DNA of 8,302 nucleotides from Brevibacillus sp. Its GTDB lineage: Bacteria; Bacillota; Bacilli; Brevibacillales; Brevibacillaceae. The notes below the pieces were generated by a model. The model was not told the origin of the DNA, did no database searches, and saw only the letters and a program-made list of their open reading frames with translations. The stretch covers positions 1-8,302 of the forward strand of contig JARDZO010000252.1 in NCBI GenBank assembly GCA_029240815.1. Direction: 5' to 3'. The position numbers were made by a program, and so were the translations under genes. Shown in pieces: positions 6,199-8,302 of the stretch (its first letter is position 1; every line of letters begins with the position of its first letter).

Positions 6199-6266
6199 AA
6201 CCTGCTGTGTGGTGGTGGGGAGAAGCAGGTTTCTGATCTACGCTCCGCCTGGAAACCTGCTTCTCC
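6199..6266. repeat. 15-bp inverted repeat with a competing third segment
   Basis: GGAGAAGCAGGTTTC (6219-6233) and GAAACCTGCTTCTCC (6252-6266) are perfect reverse complements around an 18-nt loop. Upstream, AACCTGCT (6199-6206) repeats part of the right arm and can pair with AGCAGGTT (6224-6231) in the left arm, so two mutually exclusive hairpins are possible. No T run follows the 15-bp stem, so a simple intrinsic terminator is unlikely. It could be a structured RNA element or a dispersed palindromic repeat. Confidence 0.6.
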
Positions 6267-6589
6267 TGCGAGCTCTTGTGGTCTCTAGCTACCTGGTATG
6301 AAGAGGTTCAAGGGATCAAAAGTTTAATTTCTCAATCGTTGCGCTTCGAAGGACATGGGTGAATCAAGAGAAGAACCTAGTCAAATATGTCCGTTCGACG
6401 TGTCACGGAAGCCATTGAACAAGGAGAACCAAGCTTTCGTTCTTCAAAGACATTGCCCCATATACGGTGGTTCCCAGAGAAACTCCACTACAGCCTGATC
6501 GAGTGGATAAAGGAAGTGGGTGTAATCCCCGCGTTTTTCTTATCCAGCCAACGTGAAAGTGAACAAAAAAAGAACGAAGATTGGGCAAA

Positions 6590-6618
6590 TTGACGGCGGG
6601 ACACTCCTTCGCTATGAT
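6590..6618 (+). promoter_or_regulatory. Sigma-A promoter of upp-wecB
   Basis: TTGACG (6590-6595) and TATGAT (6613-6618) are separated by 17 nt, each one base from consensus. The predicted transcription start is near 6625, leaving a leader of about 30 nt. This is too short for a PyrR attenuator, so no uracil-responsive leader control is visible here. Confidence 0.87.
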
Positions 6619-6643
6619 GAGAAGGATGTATTGATAGGGAAAC

Positions 6644-6648
6644 GGAGG
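6644..6648 (+). promoter_or_regulatory. upp ribosome binding site deciding between two adjacent ATGs
   Basis: GGAGG ends 4 nt before the ATG at 6653 and 7 nt before the ATG at 6656. The second spacing is better. It also gives a 209-residue protein beginning [15 protein letters not shown], matching the B. subtilis Upp length and start ([15 protein letters not shown], from memory). Confidence 0.7.
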
Positions 6649-6655
6649 AACGATG

Positions 6656-7285
6656 ATGAGCCGTGTATACGTGTTTGACCATCCGCTGATTCAGCATAAA
6701 GTAACTTATATCCGTGACAAGAATACGGGGACCAAGGAATTCCGCGAATTGGTGGACGAAGTGGCCACATTGATGGGGTATGAAATTACTCGCGACATGC
6801 CTTTGGAAGAGACCACGATTGAAACTCCAGTGGCGACCTGCAAGTCCAATGTGATCGCAGGAAAAAAAGTAGGTCTGGTACCGATTTTACGCGCTGGTCT
6901 GGGTATGGTTGACGGACTTTTGAAGCTGATTCCTGCTGCGAAGGTAGGCCACGTCGGTCTGTATCGCGATCCGGAAACATTGCAGCCAATCGAATACTAT
7001 GTCAAACTGCCGTCTGACGTTGCTGAGCGCGAACTGATCGTGATCGATCCAATGCTGGCAACAGGCGGGTCTGCTGTAGCAGCGATCGCCGCACTGAAAA
7101 AGCGCGGAGCCAAAAATATGAAACTGATGTGCCTGATCGCAGCACCAGAAGGAATCAAAATGGTACAGGACGAGCATCCAGATGTGGATATCTTCGTTGC
7201 TGCTATTGACGAATATTTGAACGATCATGGATATATCGTGCCAGGTTTAGGCGATGCGGGTGACCGCTTGTACGGCACGAAGTAG
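6656..7285 (+). CDS. upp: Uracil phosphoribosyltransferase
   Basis: A 209-residue type I phosphoribosyltransferase that salvages uracil by converting uracil and PRPP to UMP and pyrophosphate. The PRPP-binding loop is [13 protein letters not shown] (128-140). The uracil-recognition segment [13 protein letters not shown] is at 192-204. Other family blocks are [13 protein letters not shown] (75-87) and [19 protein letters not shown] (101-119). The start is taken at the second of two consecutive ATGs because of Shine-Dalgarno spacing; starting at 6653 adds only one Met. It has its own near-consensus sigma-A promoter at 6590-6618 and is followed after 16 bp by wecB, with no terminator between, so the two are probably co-transcribed. 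Its position downstream of glyA is the usual one in Bacillus relatives. Confidence 0.97.
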   Translation: MSRVYVFDHPLIQHKVTYIRDKNTGTKEFRELVDEVATLMGYEITRDMPLEETTIETPVATCKSNVIAGKKVGLVPILRAGLGMVDGLLKLIPAAKVGHVGLYRDPETLQPIEYYVKLPSDVAERELIVIDPMLATGGSAVAAIAALKKRGAKNMKLMCLIAAPEGIKMVQDEHPDVDIFVAAIDEYLNDHGYIVPGLGDAGDRLYGTK

Positions 7286-7301
7286 CGGGAGAGGGAAACC
7301 G

Positions 7302-8302
7302 ATGAAAACTTGTAAAGTAATGACGGTATTCGGCACGCGTCCGGAAGCGATCAAAATGGCACCGCTCGTGCACGAGTTAAACAAGCACGGTGAGCAGATT
7401 GAGTCGGTCGTTTGCGTGACGGCACAGCATCGTCAAATGCTGGATCAGGTGCTGGAGATTTTTGAAATCAAACCGGATATTGATTTGAATATCATGAAAG
7501 ACCGGCAGACATTGGTGGGAGTCACGACTCGTGCACTGGAAAGTCTGGATGCGGCGATCAAGGAAGTGAAGCCGGATATCGTGCTGGTTCACGGTGATAC
7601 GACCACGACTTTTGTTGCGAGTCTGGCAGCGTTCTACAACCAGGTGGCGATCGGCCACGTGGAAGCGGGCCTGCGTACTTGGGACAAGTATTCGCCGTTC
7701 CCGGAAGAGATGAATCGCCAGCTGACCGGTGTCATGGCAGACCTGCACTTCTCGCCAACAGACGGCTCGGCAGAAAATCTACGTCAGGAAAACAAACGAG
7801 AAGAGACCATCTACATTACCGGTAACACGGCGATCGATGCGTTGAAAACAACGGTGCGTGAAGATTACACTCACCCTGTTCTCGACCTCGTTTCCAATCA
7901 TAAAATGGTGCTGATGACGGCTCACCGCCGCGAAAATCTCGGTGAGCCGATGCGTCAAATTTTCCGAGCGGTGAGAAGAATCGTGGATGAGCATCCAGAG
8001 ATTGCAGTTGTCTACCCTGTGCATCTCAACCCGGCCGTGCAGGAAGTGGCGCATGAACTCCTCGGAAGACATGAGCGAATTCATCTGATCGAACCACTGG
8101 ATGCTTTTGATTTCCACAACTTTGCTCGACGCGCACACCTGATCTTGACCGACTCAGGCGGGGTTCAGGAAGAAGCTCCTTCTTTGGGCGTGCCAGTTCT
8201 CGTGTTGCGTGATACGACCGAACGTCCAGAAGGAATTGCAGCCGGCACGTTGAAGCTGGCGGGTACAGATGAGGAACAGGTATACGCAATGGCAAAAGAA
8301 CT
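7302..8302 (+). CDS. mnaA: UDP-N-acetylglucosamine 2-epimerase, non-hydrolysing (3' end outside window)
   Basis: The first 333 residues are present; the frame is open at the window end. Full-length family members have about 370-390 residues. The enzyme (MnaA/WecB) interconverts UDP-GlcNAc and UDP-ManNAc in the cytoplasm, supplying ManNAc for teichoic-acid linkage units and other cell-wall polymers. Motifs: FGTRPEAIKMAPL (10-22), HGDTTTT (97-103, D99), GHVEAGLRT (118-126, E121), FPEEMNRQ (133-140), TAHRREN (206-212, H208) and TDSGGVQEEAP (283-293). Q42, H43, Q45, R68 and H241 appear equivalent to the residues of the bacterial allosteric UDP-GlcNAc site, so allosteric activation is likely. The ATG at 7302 has GAGAGGG (7289-7295) 6 nt upstream and follows upp by 16 bp. 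wecB is an equivalent symbol. Confidence 0.95.
   Translation, partial: MKTCKVMTVFGTRPEAIKMAPLVHELNKHGEQIESVVCVTAQHRQMLDQVLEIFEIKPDIDLNIMKDRQTLVGVTTRALESLDAAIKEVKPDIVLVHGDTTTTFVASLAAFYNQVAIGHVEAGLRTWDKYSPFPEEMNRQLTGVMADLHFSPTDGSAENLRQENKREETIYITGNTAIDALKTTVREDYTHPVLDLVSNHKMVLMTAHRRENLGEPMRQIFRAVRRIVDEHPEIAVVYPVHLNPAVQEVAHELLGRHERIHLIEPLDAFDFHNFARRAHLILTDSGGVQEEAPSLGVPVLVLRDTTERPEGIAAGTLKLAGTDEEQVYAMAKE

Larger units (their letters stand above)
6056..6589. other. Long intergenic stretch glyA-upp without a convincing gene
   Basis: About 535 bp lie between the glyA terminator and the upp promoter. The parts I can describe are an imperfect direct repeat (6060-6074 and 6169-6183), a small nested hairpin between its copies (GACCGC 6095-6100 with GCGGTC 6122-6127, inner stem 6103-6113) and a 15-bp inverted repeat (6219-6266). 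A 68-codon frame at 6387-6593 lacks a good ribosome site and recognisable motifs, and runs into the upp -35 box. No tRNA, known riboswitch or transposase remnant was recognised. It could hold an untranslated RNA or decayed DNA. Confidence 0.6.

Noticed and set aside
6185..6215. T-box-like word GGTGGCAC upstream of the 15-bp inverted repeat
   Set aside because: The conserved continuation ACCGCG is missing, no stem I with specifier and AG bulge is visible after the glyA terminator, no T run follows the hairpin, and the next gene (upp) is not amino-acid related.
6502..6510. Single DnaA-box-like AGTGGATAA in the glyA-upp gap
   Set aside because: It is an isolated one-mismatch match with no neighbouring boxes, expected by chance.
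6387..6593. 68-codon plus-strand frame in the glyA-upp gap
   Set aside because: It has no clear ribosome binding site and no recognisable motif, and its end overlaps the upp -35 hexamer. Overlapping minus-strand frames are equally unsupported.

Overview
The window looks like chromosomal core DNA from an endospore-forming Bacillota, most likely a Brevibacillus-type member of the Paenibacillaceae. This rests on gene content, gene order and protein character; no database search was run. The order spoIIR (3' end) - ywlC/Sua5 - mntP - ywlE - rpiB - ywlG - glyA - upp - wecB/mnaA closely follows the spoIIR-to-upp block known from Bacillus subtilis. Ribosome binding sites are strong, GTG and TTG starts are common, and sigma-A promoters are close to consensus.

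Left part (1-1337): the 3' end of a probable spoIIR converges on a minus-strand gene for a secreted DUF4163/DUF3298 protein. A perfect 14-bp hairpin separates them. The DUF3298 gene and ywlC are divergent. The space between them holds a near-consensus sigma-A promoter for ywlC and a dense cluster of DnaA-box sequences, which continues into the first 32 codons of ywlC.

Middle part (1338-6055): ywlC (tRNA t6A synthesis), mntP (manganese efflux) and ywlE (protein-arginine phosphatase) form one probable transcription unit, possibly closed by a modest hairpin. A second promoter drives rpiB (pentose phosphate pathway), ywlG (conserved, function unknown) and glyA (serine/glycine and one-carbon metabolism). 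This unit ends at an excellent intrinsic terminator.

Right part (6056-8302): about 535 bp without a convincing gene carries an imperfect direct repeat and a 15-bp inverted repeat with a third competing segment. A near-consensus sigma-A promoter then starts upp (uracil salvage) and wecB/mnaA (UDP-GlcNAc 2-epimerase, cell-wall polymer precursor). The latter runs off the window.

Most of the window is ordinary housekeeping DNA, and I see no defence system, prophage, insertion sequence, tRNA or CRISPR. The most notable signal is the DnaA-box cluster flanking the ywlC promoter. The unexplained glyA-upp gap comes second.
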